Positions 1-8,402 of a stretch of DNA of 64,000 nt are shown here, one piece after another. Location of the stretch: the NCBI RefSeq assembly GCF_003205515.1, contig NZ_KZ826484.1:1-64000 (forward strand), written 5' to 3'. The stretch comes from Litorivita pollutaquae. Its GTDB lineage: Bacteria > Pseudomonadota > Alphaproteobacteria > Rhodobacterales > Rhodobacteraceae. Each line of letters opens with the position of its first letter. Position 1 is the stretch's first letter. The notes beneath the pieces are model-generated. The model saw nothing but the letters and a program-made list of their open reading frames with translations, was not told the origin of the DNA and searched no databases. The position numbers and the translations under genes are program-made.

Positions 1-98
1 ACCACCGTCCACACACAAGCCTCGCTGGCCTGACGCCAGCAGAATATGCTAACCGGTCAAAGGAAGACCAAAACCTGAACAGAGCTAACCTAAATTAG
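1..98 (+). CDS. IS3-family transposase (orfB, integrase core), C-terminal end only
   Basis: The frame starting at base 3 is open from the window edge to a TAG at 96-98. Its 31 visible residues begin HRPHTSLAGLTPAEYANR, the characteristic tail of IS3-family OrfB transposases (DDE integrase core), which catalyse strand transfer during transposition. The rest of the gene lies outside the window. It is followed within 23 bases by what looks like the right terminal inverted repeat of the element. Family assignment is strong from the tail motif; the IS3 subgroup cannot be decided from so short a piece. Confidence 0.8.
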   Translation, partial: HRPHTSLAGLTPAEYANRSKEDQNLNRANLN

Positions 99-121
99 CG
101 GACTCAATGGGGAGCAGGTCA
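1..121 (+). mobile_element. Right end of an IS3-family insertion sequence
   Basis: The transposase tail ends at 98, and bases 108-121 read TGGGGAGCAGGTCA, ending in CA. Read from the outside this is TGACCTGCTCCCCA, which resembles IS3-family terminal inverted repeats that begin with TG. The left end is outside the window, so neither the matching repeat nor the target-site duplication can be checked here. The boundary at 121 is inferred. Confidence 0.65.
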
Positions 122-137
122 ACAACTATATATTTGA

Positions 138-314
138 CCAACGAAAGGAATAAGGATCAGTGACGAGGAAACGCTGCTGCTCATACTGATCGTTGCAAAG
201 GAGCCGCCAGACCGGGTAAAAAGCGGCCTGTCAGAATTACGGCCAAAGCCCGGCCTCGACGCCCCAGCCCAACTTAAGAAGCCTAAGAAACTAAGCTTGG
301 AAGAAAATGGATGA
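138..314 (+). pseudogene. Possible 5'-truncated small gene remnant next to the IS end
   Basis: The frame is open from 138 (after a TGA at 135-137) to a TGA at 312-314 and encodes about 58 residues rich in Glu, Lys, Leu and Pro, including LLLILIVAKEPPDRVKSGL. No ATG, GTG or TTG with a ribosome site lies near the 5' end. The stop codon overlaps the next start as ATGA (311-314), the pattern of a real translationally coupled gene. The nearby IS end suggests that the start was removed or displaced by the insertion. Function is unknown, and it could also be a chance frame. Confidence 0.35.
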
Positions 315-439
315 GCATAGAAAAATCCCAACGAGACTGCTTCAAAGAGGCCGCCCACGAGATCGGGACGGACGACGACAAAGCGCAGTTCAACGAAAAT
401 CGGGTGAAGCCGACGCCAGAACCAAAGAGTGACGGCTGA
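311..439 (+). CDS. Small acidic hypothetical protein (42 aa)
   Basis: ATG at 311 is preceded by GGAAG (299-303), a good ribosome site. The 42-residue product starts MSIEKSQRDCFKEAAHEIGT and continues with a DDD cluster and a charged, Pro-rich tail. It resembles the small conserved proteins of the form RF(R/K)EAARE(I/L)GxDDDEAxF found in many alphaproteobacterial accessory regions; no function is known to me. Start and stop are both coupled to neighbours: ATGA with the upstream frame and TGATG with the downstream gene. That organisation is the main argument for its reality. Confidence 0.55.
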   Translation: MSIEKSQRDCFKEAAHEIGTDDDKAQFNENRVKPTPEPKSDG

Positions 440-642
440 TGGAAATCGTAATACCACTGCTATCTCTTCCCATTGGCATTTGGATTATGTGGACCTTGTT
501 TGTTATCGTTGGGGATATGGCTGAGATACGTGGCCAAGATCGCCTGTTGTGGCAAATTTCTGCACTTTTCATCAATCCTTTTGGGGCGATGCTACTTTTG
601 GCCTTGTTTTGCGGCATCAAGGATAGTTCACCCGATCCTTAG
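439..642 (+). CDS. Small two-TM membrane protein, hypothetical
   Basis: This 67-residue protein has two hydrophobic stretches, roughly residues 3-27 and 41-58, separated by a polar loop containing EIRGQDRLLW, so it is probably a small inner-membrane hairpin protein. The start ATG overlaps the stop of the preceding 42-aa gene (TGATG), implying coupled translation. No family is recognised. It belongs to the small accessory cluster beside the IS3 end and may be mobile-element cargo. Confidence 0.5.
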   Translation: MEIVIPLLSLPIGIWIMWTLFVIVGDMAEIRGQDRLLWQISALFINPFGAMLLLALFCGIKDSSPDP

Positions 643-762
643 GCTGGTCTCAGCCGTAACCGTGGGTTTATAAAGCAAATAATCGCCTCTAAATATCCCC
701 GCCGGTGGCATCCCGCCACGATCCAACCGCGTGGAAAAATCACGGCGCGCCTGCCTTAGCAG

Positions 763-1455
763 CTATCCCAGATACGCCCGCAGGGCCGGCGGTGGATCGG
801 CCAAGAGCACAGAGGTGTCTTGCGGCGCAAAGGCCCGCCCTTCGGCGACCAACACCGTCTGCGGACAAAGCCGCGCCGCATCATCGGGGTCGTGACTGAC
901 CATCAACAGTGTCGCGGCCTGCTGCGCCGCCATTTGCGCCACCAGATCAAGCATTTCGACCTTGAGCGCGGGACCCAGCGCCGCAAAGGGTTCATCCAGC
1001 AAGATCACCGGACGGTTTTGCAACAAGACCCGCGCAATGGCCACGCGACTTTGTTGCCCGCCCGACAGCTGCGAGGGCTTACGCGGGCCGAGCCCCTGCA
1101 ATCCGACCTGCTCGAGCGCACGGTCCACCGCGCCGCGCTGCGCCGTGCTCAACCGAAGATCAGGACGCAAGCCAAGCCCGATGTTTTGCGCCGCCGTGAG
1201 GTGCGGAAACAGGTTGTGGTCCTGAAACAGCATCGCAATCGGGCGCACCGCAGGGGCAGCATCGGTCAAATCTTGCCCCTTCCATGTGATCCGTCCCTTG
1301 GTCAATGGCACAAATCCCGCCATGGCCCCCAGAAACGTCGACTTGCCCGCACCAGAGGGGCCAACCACCGCCACGCGCGCGCCCGCCGCGATGCTTAGAT
1401 CGGCGGACAGGGTGAAATCGTCTTGCTGAATACATAGGCCCTCAAGCGTCAACAT
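763..1455 (-). CDS. thiQ: Thiamine ABC transporter, ATP-binding protein ThiQ
   Basis: ThiQ is the ATPase that powers thiamine/TPP import with ThiB and ThiP at the inner membrane. The 230-residue protein has all ABC motifs: Walker A GPSGAGKST (32-40), Q-loop Gln78, signature LSGGQ (130-134), Walker B VILLDEP (about 150) and the SHD switch His near 187. The start is taken at ATG 1453-1455 (MLTLEG), because the upstream extension lies inside thiP and has no ABC similarity. It overlaps the end of thiP by 14 nt. It is the last gene of the riboswitch-controlled thiBPQ operon. Confidence 0.93.
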   Translation of the reverse strand: MLTLEGLCIQQDDFTLSADLSIAAGARVAVVGPSGAGKSTFLGAMAGFVPLTKGRITWKGQDLTDAAPAVRPIAMLFQDHNLFPHLTAAQNIGLGLRPDLRLSTAQRGAVDRALEQVGLQGLGPRKPSQLSGGQQSRVAIARVLLQNRPVILLDEPFAALGPALKVEMLDLVAQMAAQQAATLLMVSHDPDDAARLCPQTVLVAEGRAFAPQDTSVLLADPPPALRAYLG

Positions 1456-3013
1456 CGCGCCGCCCCCTTTGATCGAAAATCCAGAACAACCCAAGGCTCA
1501 ACGCGAGCAACACCACCCCCGCACCGGAAGCCGCTTGCATTTGATACGCCCCCATCAGGCGATAAATTTGCAACGGCAAGGTCGCCCATTCGGGATCGGC
1601 AAACAACACCACCACACCCAGATCTCCCATCGCCAAGGCCGCGCTCAACCCGGCGGCAAAACCTAGGGCGCTGCGGCTGCGGGGCAGGATCAACAACCGC
1701 AGCCGCGCCACGCCCGTTAAACCCAGTTGATCCGCCAGAACGCCAAAATCCGTCTCGGCGCGGCGCACGGCCGGGGCAATGACCCGCACCGCAAAAGGCA
1801 ACGCCATCAAGGCATTCACGGCAACGGTCACCGGCAAGGCAAGACCCGCCGGCGCAAAAAACGGATTGATCATAATAAAAAGCCCGGTTCCGATCACCAA
1901 AGGCGACACAGCCACACCCAAGAGCCCAAGCCCCTCTGCCCAGCGCCAGCGTGCCATTGAAAGCCCCAAGGCCAACGTCAACGTCAACGCCGTTGCCAAG
2001 AGTGCGATAACCAAGGAATGACCGCTGGCGGCAAGGACCGACGCCCAGACATCGGCGCTCATCTGCGCGCTGCCCCATGCGCCGCGCCAGAGGATCATCG
2101 CCACCGGCCCGGCCACAAACAGCGTGGCCAGTGCAACCGTCAACGCGTCAGCAATCCGTTGCATCCAGCCGCCCGCATCAAACCGCTCGACCCGCCCGTC
2201 CATGCCCCGCCCGAATCCGTCCGCCCGCGCCACAGTTGCCGCGCCAAGCGCCGCAATGCCCACAAGACACAATTGCACAAGCCCCAGCCCAGCCGCCCGC
2301 GCCAGATCAAAATCCAAGGTGAAGGCTTGGTATATGGCCAACTCCAATGTGGTCGCGCGCGGTCCACCGCCAAGGGTCAGCGCCACAGCAAAGCTCGACA
2401 GGCAAATCGCAAACACAATCAATGCCGCGCCCGGAAGATAGGCGCGCAACATCGGTGCCTCGATCCGCCAAAACACATCGCGTGGGCGGAATCCGAGAGA
2501 GGCGGCAAGGCGGAAATGTTCCGCCGGTATCGCTTGCCAGCCCTGCAAGATAATACGTGTGGCCAACGGTAGATTGAAGAAAACATGTGCCAAAACCACG
2601 CCATGCAGCCCGTATATTTGAACGGCAGGTAGGCCCAATGCCGCCAATCCTGCGTTCAACAAGCCGCCGCGCCCGAAAATCGCCAAGAGACCAAGGATCG
2701 CCACGATCACCGGCAAAATGAACGGGGCGCCGAGAAGCGTGATCAAGGCACCGCGCCCCCAAAACCTGCGCCGTGCCAACGCCCGCGCGACCGGCACCGC
2801 CAAAGCGATTGAGAACAACGCTGACAACCCCGCTTGCACCACGGTGAAGCGCAAAGCGGCAAGATCGCCAGCCCCGAACCGCGCACCGGATTCGGCGCGC
2901 AGAGCGACAGCAACCAGAGGGGCGAGGATCATCACCACGACAAACCCTGCCGCCGCGATCCCCGCCCCTGCGTTCAAATCAATGCGCTTTATTGGGACAG
3001 CGCCGTGAGCCAT
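1442..3013 (-). CDS. thiP: Thiamine ABC transporter, permease ThiP
   Basis: ThiP is the membrane channel of the thiamine importer, 523 residues with about twelve hydrophobic segments arranged as two homologous permease halves. Each half carries an EAA-type loop that contacts ThiQ (around the LGFRPRDVFWRIEAP and LGLTGVARLRLLILP regions). This two-in-one architecture is typical of the ThiP/iron-permease family. ATG at 3011-3013 overlaps the 3' end of thiB by 25 nt, so translation is probably coupled. Substrate is assigned from the binding protein and the upstream TPP riboswitch. Confidence 0.92.
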   Translation of the reverse strand: MAHGAVPIKRIDLNAGAGIAAAGFVVVMILAPLVAVALRAESGARFGAGDLAALRFTVVQAGLSALFSIALAVPVARALARRRFWGRGALITLLGAPFILPVIVAILGLLAIFGRGGLLNAGLAALGLPAVQIYGLHGVVLAHVFFNLPLATRIILQGWQAIPAEHFRLAASLGFRPRDVFWRIEAPMLRAYLPGAALIVFAICLSSFAVALTLGGGPRATTLELAIYQAFTLDFDLARAAGLGLVQLCLVGIAALGAATVARADGFGRGMDGRVERFDAGGWMQRIADALTVALATLFVAGPVAMILWRGAWGSAQMSADVWASVLAASGHSLVIALLATALTLTLALGLSMARWRWAEGLGLLGVAVSPLVIGTGLFIMINPFFAPAGLALPVTVAVNALMALPFAVRVIAPAVRRAETDFGVLADQLGLTGVARLRLLILPRSRSALGFAAGLSAALAMGDLGVVVLFADPEWATLPLQIYRLMGAYQMQAASGAGVVLLALSLGLFWIFDQRGRRDVDA

Positions 3014-3966
3014 TCGGCCAAAGCCTCCTCACGCATTTGCGGCGCATCGGCCAGAGGTGTCATCAAGGCTTTGTCCGGTGTCACAAGCGTTTCGAACCCT
3101 TCAGGCAGTCCGCCGGTAGGCGTGATCGCCGGATACATCCAGTTGGTCGTTGGAATGATGGTTTGGAAGGCATCCGAAAGCATGAAGGCAAGGAACCTGT
3201 CGGCCAATTCCGGTTGATCCGTGCCGGCGATTTTTGCGGCCACTTCGACTTGAAGATAATGGCCTTCGGAGAAGGCCGCGACATTTTTGCTGTCATCCTC
3301 TTCCGCAATCAAATGGTAGGCGGGCGAGGTGGTATAGCTGAGCACCATGTCGGATTCGCCTTCGAGGAACAGGCCGTATGCCTCGGACCAACCTTTGGTC
3401 ACGGTGACGATATTATCCGACAGCGCCTCCCAAACGGCGGGCGCGTCGTCACCATAGGCCGCTTTGACCCACATCAACAAACCAAGACCCGGCGTTGACG
3501 AGCGCGGATCCTGAATGATGATCTTCAAATCCGACTCTGCCAGAGCCTTGAAATCGGTGGGCGCATCGAGGCCCGCATTTTTCACGAAAGCGAAATAACC
3601 CCAGTCAAACGGCACAAATGTGTCATCCTCCCATTTGATTGGCAGAGCATAATCGGCACTAATCCCGGAGGGGGCAAAAAGACCGCTGTCACGGGCGGCC
3701 GCGATCAGATTGTTGTCGAGGCCCAGAACAACGTCAGCCTTTGTCCGTGCGCCCTCCAATTTGATCCGCGCCAAAAGCGATGCGCCATCCCCTGCCGCGA
3801 CAAATTGAAGATCGCACGCGCAGACCTCCTCAAAGGCCGTCTCGACCGCAGGGCCGGGGCCCCATTCAGTGTCAAAGCTGTCGTAGGTGTAGATGGTCAA
3901 TACGGGCGTTTCGGCCAACGCGGTGCTGGCTGCGAAAAGCCCCGTAGCGAGTGCAAGATACTTCAC
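2989..3966 (-). CDS. thiB: Thiamine ABC transporter, periplasmic binding protein ThiB
   Basis: ThiB captures thiamine and its phosphates in the periplasm and delivers them to ThiP. It is 325 residues, with a Sec signal peptide ending near ALA-ET (residues 17-20). The mature part shows the ThiB-like opening PVLTIYTYDSFDTEWGPGP and a later TKGWSEAYGLFLEGESDMVLSY-type region of the family (residues about 190-215). It is the first gene after the TPP riboswitch, so it should be expressed when intracellular TPP is low. Length is normal for ThiB (about 330). Confidence 0.93.
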   Translation of the reverse strand: MKYLALATGLFAASTALAETPVLTIYTYDSFDTEWGPGPAVETAFEEVCACDLQFVAAGDGASLLARIKLEGARTKADVVLGLDNNLIAAARDSGLFAPSGISADYALPIKWEDDTFVPFDWGYFAFVKNAGLDAPTDFKALAESDLKIIIQDPRSSTPGLGLLMWVKAAYGDDAPAVWEALSDNIVTVTKGWSEAYGLFLEGESDMVLSYTTSPAYHLIAEEDDSKNVAAFSEGHYLQVEVAAKIAGTDQPELADRFLAFMLSDAFQTIIPTTNWMYPAITPTGGLPEGFETLVTPDKALMTPLADAPQMREEALAEWLTALSQ

Positions 3967-4017
3967 GGCATCCTCCTAATTTCTATTGGGCGGAATGGGT
4001 GCGTGGAGCATATCCAA

Positions 4018-4106
4018 ACCTTCCCTCCGCCGGTCTTAACCGGTTCAGGTTCAACGGGTTCGCAGAAGTGCATCTCAGCCGCATATGCGCGGCACCCCGA
4101 GGCAAG
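4018..4106 (-). promoter_or_regulatory. TPP riboswitch (THI element) upstream of thiBPQ
   Basis: On the minus strand this segment contains the conserved TPP-aptamer blocks in order: CGGGGTGCC, GGCTGAGAT, ACCCGTTGAACCTGA, then GGTTAAGACCGG and GGAGGGAA. A short GCGCATATGC hairpin lies between the first two. The order and identity match the THI-box consensus closely. It ends about 50 nt before the thiB start, leaving room for an expression platform that most likely blocks translation or elongation when TPP is bound. Confidence 0.95.
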
Positions 4107-4183
4107 GCGGAATCTAGGCGGCGCGGGGCGCGGTGGCAAGGGGATTTCCCGTGCCACCGCGCCCCGTTTGTTGATGTGCCGTG

Positions 4184-5551
4184 CTAGTGCGGCTTGGCGT
4201 ATTGCGCAAGCTCCGCCTCGGCAGCCTTGTCAATATCCAGATCGTCGCTGGTCAGGATGCCTGCATCGGGATCATTGAATATTGCCATATCAACCTTACC
4301 CTCGCTTTTGGCGACGATGGAGGTGACGACCGCATCGCCGGTGATGTTGACCGCCGTGCGGATCATATCCATCAACCGGTCCACCCCGAGGATAAGCGCA
4401 ATGCCCTCGATCGGAAGGCCCACCTGCCCCAATACCATGGTCAGCATCACCAGACCCACGCCCGGTACGCCCGCCGTCCCGATAGACGCCAGAACCGCCA
4501 TAGCAATCACCGTTACATAACCGCCAAGCCCCAGATCAATGCCATAGACATTGGCCAGGAACACCGTGGCGACGCCTTGCATAATGGCGGTGCCATCCAT
4601 GTTGATCGTCGCGCCAAAAGGCACGCAGAAGGAGCCGACCGAATTGTTGACGCCGACCCGTTCCGTCACGCAGCGCAAAGTCACGGGGATCGTGGCGTTG
4701 CTCGACGCGGTGGAAAAGGCAAAAATCTGCGCAGGGCGAATTTTGCGCATGAAGGTTAGGGGGCTAAGCCCCGAAAGCAATTTGAGCATGATCATCAGCG
4801 TCACGAAGAGATGCACAAACAGCGCCAAAACCAAGGTGACAACATAGGCCAACACCGGCAGGAACAATTCGATCCCCTGTTCGGTGAAGGTCTTGGCGAT
4901 CAAACAAAACACGCCAATGGGGGCAAAGGCCATGACGATGCCGACGACCTTCATCATCACTTCGTTCATATATTCGCTGGCTTCCACAAACCCTTTGGAT
5001 TTCCGGCCGAGCATCAAAACAGCCACCCCCAAAATCACCGTGTAAAAGATGATTTGTAGCATCTCGCCATTGGCGAAGGACGCGACCGGATTGGTGGGAA
5101 CGATCCCCGCAAAAACGTCCCAAACAGTGGGGGCCTCGCGGCCCGTCACACCGGAGGTGTCGATGCCATCCATGACAAACCCTTTGCCCGGCCCAATCAT
5201 CGAAGCAAGAATAATCGCCACGGCAATCGCAATCGCCGTCGTGGTCAAATAAAGCACAAAGCTTTTGCCGCCGACACGGCCCAGAATGCGGATATCACCG
5301 ATCCCTGTCACGCCGCAGATCAAAGAGAAGAACACCAGCGGCACCACCAACATTTTCAAGGCGTTGACGAACATCTTGCCGATCATGGCGAACAGTCCGC
5401 CGACAATATGGGTATTGATGAAATCGGACCCGATCTTGTTAAAGATCACACCAAGGATCAGCCCGCCAAGCATGGCCAACATGATTTGCGTCGTCAGGGA
5501 CATTTTTGACGGCTTGCCGCCACTTGCCCCGCTTTCCGTTTCGCGTGTCAT
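4184..5551 (-). CDS. Dicarboxylate/amino acid:cation symporter (DAACS family)
   Basis: This is a 455-residue integral membrane protein of the GltP/DctA type, which imports C4-dicarboxylates or acidic amino acids with Na+ or H+. Family hallmarks are the serine-rich hairpin FSTASSNATIPVT and the following PFGATINMDGTAI segment that forms the substrate and cation site; there are about eight transmembrane helices. The start is set at ATG 5549-5551 (MTRETES), preceded by GGAAGGAAAG; an upstream in-frame ATG has no ribosome site. A dyad/direct-repeat region lies just upstream. Substrate cannot be fixed from sequence. Confidence 0.88.
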   Translation of the reverse strand: MTRETESGASGGKPSKMSLTTQIMLAMLGGLILGVIFNKIGSDFINTHIVGGLFAMIGKMFVNALKMLVVPLVFFSLICGVTGIGDIRILGRVGGKSFVLYLTTTAIAIAVAIILASMIGPGKGFVMDGIDTSGVTGREAPTVWDVFAGIVPTNPVASFANGEMLQIIFYTVILGVAVLMLGRKSKGFVEASEYMNEVMMKVVGIVMAFAPIGVFCLIAKTFTEQGIELFLPVLAYVVTLVLALFVHLFVTLMIMLKLLSGLSPLTFMRKIRPAQIFAFSTASSNATIPVTLRCVTERVGVNNSVGSFCVPFGATINMDGTAIMQGVATVFLANVYGIDLGLGGYVTVIAMAVLASIGTAGVPGVGLVMLTMVLGQVGLPIEGIALILGVDRLMDMIRTAVNITGDAVVTSIVAKSEGKVDMAIFNDPDAGILTSDDLDIDKAAEAELAQYAKPH

Positions 5552-5585
5552 TGTCTTTCCTTCCTGTTGCTTATGTGAGGAGTTT

Positions 5586-5633
5586 TGCACGCTTTGCGTG
5601 AAACGCAAAATTTATGCACGCTTTGCGCGAAAC
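5586..5633. repeat. Tandem direct repeat with internal dyad, candidate operator
   Basis: Two 19-bp copies of TGCACGCTTTGCGYGAAAC lie at 5586-5604 and 5615-5633, 29 bp apart. The first copy continues into a dyad, TTTGCG-TGAAA-CGCAAA (5593-5609). The array sits 35-80 bp upstream of the symporter start and about 80-125 bp before aroC. It could be an operator bound by a dimeric regulator; no cognate regulator gene is adjacent. Confidence 0.5.
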
Positions 5634-5710
5634 AACGCGGAAGATTGCCTCTGACATGAGCAGTTGATAGAGCAGGTAAAAGAAAATGCGAGCCGCCACA
5701 GGAGCCGCCT

Positions 5711-6826
5711 ATGTCGCTAAATTCATTCGGACATCTTTTTCGCGTCACCACATGGGGCGAAAGCCACGGCCCTGCATTGGGCGCGACGGTTGACGGGTGC
5801 CCACCCGGCGTAGCCGTGGACGAAGCCATGATCCAACATTGGCTCGACAAACGTAAACCCGGCACCAGCAAATACACCACGCAGCGGCGCGAAGCCGATG
5901 AGGTCGAAATTCTGTCCGGCGTGTTCGAAGGGCAAACCACCGGAACGCCGGTACAATTGATGATCCGCAACACCGATCAGCGGTCAAAAGATTACGGCGA
6001 CATCGCCGAAAAATTCCGCCCCGGCCATGCGGATATCACCTATTGGCAAAAATACGGCATCCGCGATTATCGCGGCGGCGGGCGGTCCTCGGCGCGCGAA
6101 ACAGCCGCGCGGGTGGCCGCAGGCGGATTGGCGCGGGCGGCCTTGAAATCGCTTTTGCCCAACGTCGAGATCACCGGATATCTCACGCAAATCGGCCCGC
6201 ATAAAATCGACCGCGAACGGTTCGATTGGGCCGAGATCGGCAACAACGTCTTTTGGTCCCCCGATGCGATCGCCGCCGGTGAATGGGCCGATTACATGGA
6301 TGCCCTGCGCAAAAGCGGCAACTCGGTCGGGGCGGCGGTCGAGGTCGTGGCGCGCGGTGTGCCCGCCGGTCTTGGCGCGCCGGTTTACGGCAAGATAGAC
6401 ACTGATTTGGCTGCCGCGATGATGAGCATCAACGCCGTCAAAGGCGTCGAGATCGGCGAAGGCATGGCAGCCGCAGAGCTGACCGGCGAAGAGAATGCCG
6501 ACGAGATTTTCATGGGTAATGACGGCAACCCCGTCTATTCATCCAACCACGCGGGCGGGATTTTAGGCGGAATTTCCACGGGTCAGGATCTGGTTGTGCG
6601 CTTTGCGGTGAAACCCACGTCATCGATCCTGAAGCCGCGCCAGACGATCACCAAATCCGGTCAATCGGCCGAAATCATCACCAAGGGCCGTCATGATCCC
6701 TGTGTCGGCATTCGCGCCGTGCCGGTGGCCGAGGCGATGATGGCCTGCGTGATTTTGGATCATGTGTTGCTACATCGTGGCCAAATTGGCGGCGCCGCAG
6801 GCGAGACACGCGGCAAGATCGGATAA
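5711..6826 (+). CDS. aroC: Chorismate synthase
   Basis: AroC converts 5-enolpyruvylshikimate-3-phosphate to chorismate, the last step of the shikimate pathway, using reduced FMN. The 371-residue protein shows the signature GESHGPALG near the N-terminus, the [20 protein letters not shown] block around residues 118-137, [15 protein letters not shown] and the C-terminal [20 protein letters not shown] region. Length is normal. The start ATG follows AGGAG (5700-5704). It is transcribed alone, divergently from the symporter, and ends at a clear hairpin terminator. Confidence 0.97.
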   Translation: MSLNSFGHLFRVTTWGESHGPALGATVDGCPPGVAVDEAMIQHWLDKRKPGTSKYTTQRREADEVEILSGVFEGQTTGTPVQLMIRNTDQRSKDYGDIAEKFRPGHADITYWQKYGIRDYRGGGRSSARETAARVAAGGLARAALKSLLPNVEITGYLTQIGPHKIDRERFDWAEIGNNVFWSPDAIAAGEWADYMDALRKSGNSVGAAVEVVARGVPAGLGAPVYGKIDTDLAAAMMSINAVKGVEIGEGMAAAELTGEENADEIFMGNDGNPVYSSNHAGGILGGISTGQDLVVRFAVKPTSSILKPRQTITKSGQSAEIITKGRHDPCVGIRAVPVAEAMMACVILDHVLLHRGQIGGAAGETRGKIG

Positions 6827-6855
6827 TCCGGCGGGCGCCCCCTGTGCCCTCCTCA

Positions 6856-6892
6856 CCCCGCCGGTTTTAACGCTGATCGGGCGGGGGTTTTT
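6856..6892 (+). terminator. Rho-independent terminator after aroC
   Basis: A CCCCGCC / GGCGGGG stem (6856-6862 with 6880-6886) is followed by GTTTTT. It lies 30 nt after the aroC stop codon. Confidence 0.8.
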
Positions 6893-7005
6893 CAAGCCGT
6901 TTACCCCGCGCATAGATGCACTGCCTTGACGCGATGCGATGCACATCCGTTGGGCGGCGCGGTTGGTCTCTAGACGGCGTGCTTTGCCACCCTCTCGGCA
7001 CGGCT

Positions 7006-7893
7006 CTATGCCTTGGCCTGAAGCACGGGGGGCTGCTGCTTCGACAACTGCACCGCCAAAATTCCCGCCGCAATGATCCCCACGCCAATGACATCACGCA
7101 AGCCAATGCTTTCGTTGATGACCACCGCAGCAATCGCCACACCAAAAAACGGGTTGAGGAAATGGAAGGTTGCGGCTTTGGTTGCGCCGATCATGCCAAC
7201 CAAAGTGAACCACACCCATGTCGCCAAAAGCCCCGGCACCAAAGTGGTATAGATGAACGCGATGACCAACGGCGCGGACCATGTGACCTCTAGCGTTTCG
7301 GTAAATCCTGACACCACAGCGAGACAGGCAGACCCAACCAGCATTTGCAGCCCGACGATCATCATCACATTCCCGCCCGACACCGCGCCGCGTACCGACA
7401 ATGTCGCAACGGTCAACGCCGCCGCCGCAATCAGGCAAAGCAGCAAGCCATAGCTGTCTACTCCGCTTTGCAACCGCGCGCCCATGATCAACGCCACGCC
7501 TGCCACACCTGCAATCAATCCGATCACCGCCATGCGCGGCAAACGGTCACGAAAGATGACCCAACCGGCCAACGCCACCATCAAGGGCATGGACGAGGCG
7601 ATGATCGACGCAAGCGATGCCTCAATGGTTTGCATCGCGACAAAATTCAAACCGAGATAGAGCGCGTTTTGACAGATCCCGAAAATCACCGTCGCACGCC
7701 ATTGGCTGCGGGTCAGGTTAAACCGTTGACCCATCGCAAATGCAATCGCCACCCCAATCAAACCCGACAGCAGAAACCGCAACGACAAGGATGCCAATGG
7801 CGGCGCATAGGCCACGATCACCCGCGCCGACGTAAAAGCCGAAGACCACATCAGGGCAAAGGCCAGCCCCATCAACATCGCGCGCAGGTTCAT
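7006..7893 (-). CDS. EamA/DMT-family transporter
   Basis: This 295-residue protein has about ten transmembrane helices arranged as two EamA repeats (roughly residues 5-135 and 150-285). It belongs to the drug/metabolite transporter superfamily, whose members mostly export amino acids or metabolites. The sequence pattern MLMGLAFALMWSSAFTSARV at the start and the GLLATWVWF and FHFLNPFFGV segments in the second half are typical. It stands alone behind the HU terminator. The substrate is unknown. Confidence 0.85.
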   Translation of the reverse strand: MNLRAMLMGLAFALMWSSAFTSARVIVAYAPPLASLSLRFLLSGLIGVAIAFAMGQRFNLTRSQWRATVIFGICQNALYLGLNFVAMQTIEASLASIIASSMPLMVALAGWVIFRDRLPRMAVIGLIAGVAGVALIMGARLQSGVDSYGLLLCLIAAAALTVATLSVRGAVSGGNVMMIVGLQMLVGSACLAVVSGFTETLEVTWSAPLVIAFIYTTLVPGLLATWVWFTLVGMIGATKAATFHFLNPFFGVAIAAVVINESIGLRDVIGVGIIAAGILAVQLSKQQPPVLQAKA

Positions 7894-7931
7894 CGTGTCT
7901 CCAATCCGATCAAGAGAAAGCGCCCAAACGC

Positions 7932-7959
7932 AAAAAGGCCGCCTTACCGGCGACCCTTT
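7932..7959 (-). terminator. Rho-independent terminator after the HU gene
   Basis: Read on the minus strand, a stem of about 11 bp (AAAGGGTCGCC with GGCGGCCTTT, one or two G-U pairs) and a GGTAA loop run into TTTTT. It lies 25 nt after the HU stop codon and separates HU from the EamA gene. Confidence 0.75.
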
Positions 7960-7983
7960 CGAAAACTTGGCAAAGATGCAAGC

Positions 7984-8271
7984 TTAGCCGTTGACGCTGT
8001 CTTTGAGCGCTTTGGCGATGGTCATTTTCACGACCTTGTCAGCTTCTTTCTTGATCTGCTCGCCGGTGGCCGGGTTGCGCACCATGCGCTCGGGGCGCTC
8101 ACGGCAGTAAATTTTGCCAACGCCGGGCAGGGTCACAGCGCCGCCAGCGGACACTTCTTTGGTGATGATTGCAACGATCGCGTCGAGCGCGCCACTTGCG
8201 GATTTCTTATCGCTGCCCATTTCTTCGGCCAGAGCGGCAACAAGCTGGGTTTTAGTCATTGGTTTCGACAT
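7984..8271 (-). CDS. hup: HU-family DNA-binding protein
   Basis: HU is a small nucleoid protein that bends DNA as a dimer. The 95-residue protein shows the HU/IHF fold order: N-terminal helices (KTQLVAALAEEMG), VTLPGVGKI in the body, the DNA-binding arm with RNPATGEQI (residues 65-73), and the C-terminal VKMTIAKALKD helix. The arm contains the intercalating Pro (P67). The arm region ERPERMVRNPATG deviates slightly from classical HUbeta. Single gene with its own promoter and terminator. Confidence 0.93.
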   Translation of the reverse strand: MSKPMTKTQLVAALAEEMGSDKKSASGALDAIVAIITKEVSAGGAVTLPGVGKIYCRERPERMVRNPATGEQIKKEADKVVKMTIAKALKDSVNG

Positions 8272-8318
8272 TCTGTGGTCTCCTTCACTTGCCCGATCTA
8301 TGGGGCCTCATTGGCGTT

Positions 8319-8347
8319 ATATAACCTTATGTTGCGTAGCTACACAA
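8319..8347 (-). promoter_or_regulatory. Candidate HU promoter with overlapping palindrome
   Basis: On the minus strand TTGTGT (8347-8342) and TTATAT (8324-8319) are separated by exactly 17 nt, a good sigma70-type arrangement about 50 nt before the HU start. The -35 box lies in a 16-bp near-palindrome, TTGYGTAGCTACRCAA (8332-8347), which may be an operator. Confidence 0.5.
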
Positions 8348-8402
8348 CGAATTGTGGTGCGAAACAAGTGGAAATAACACATTTTGGGAAGTTTATCCCT
8401 GA

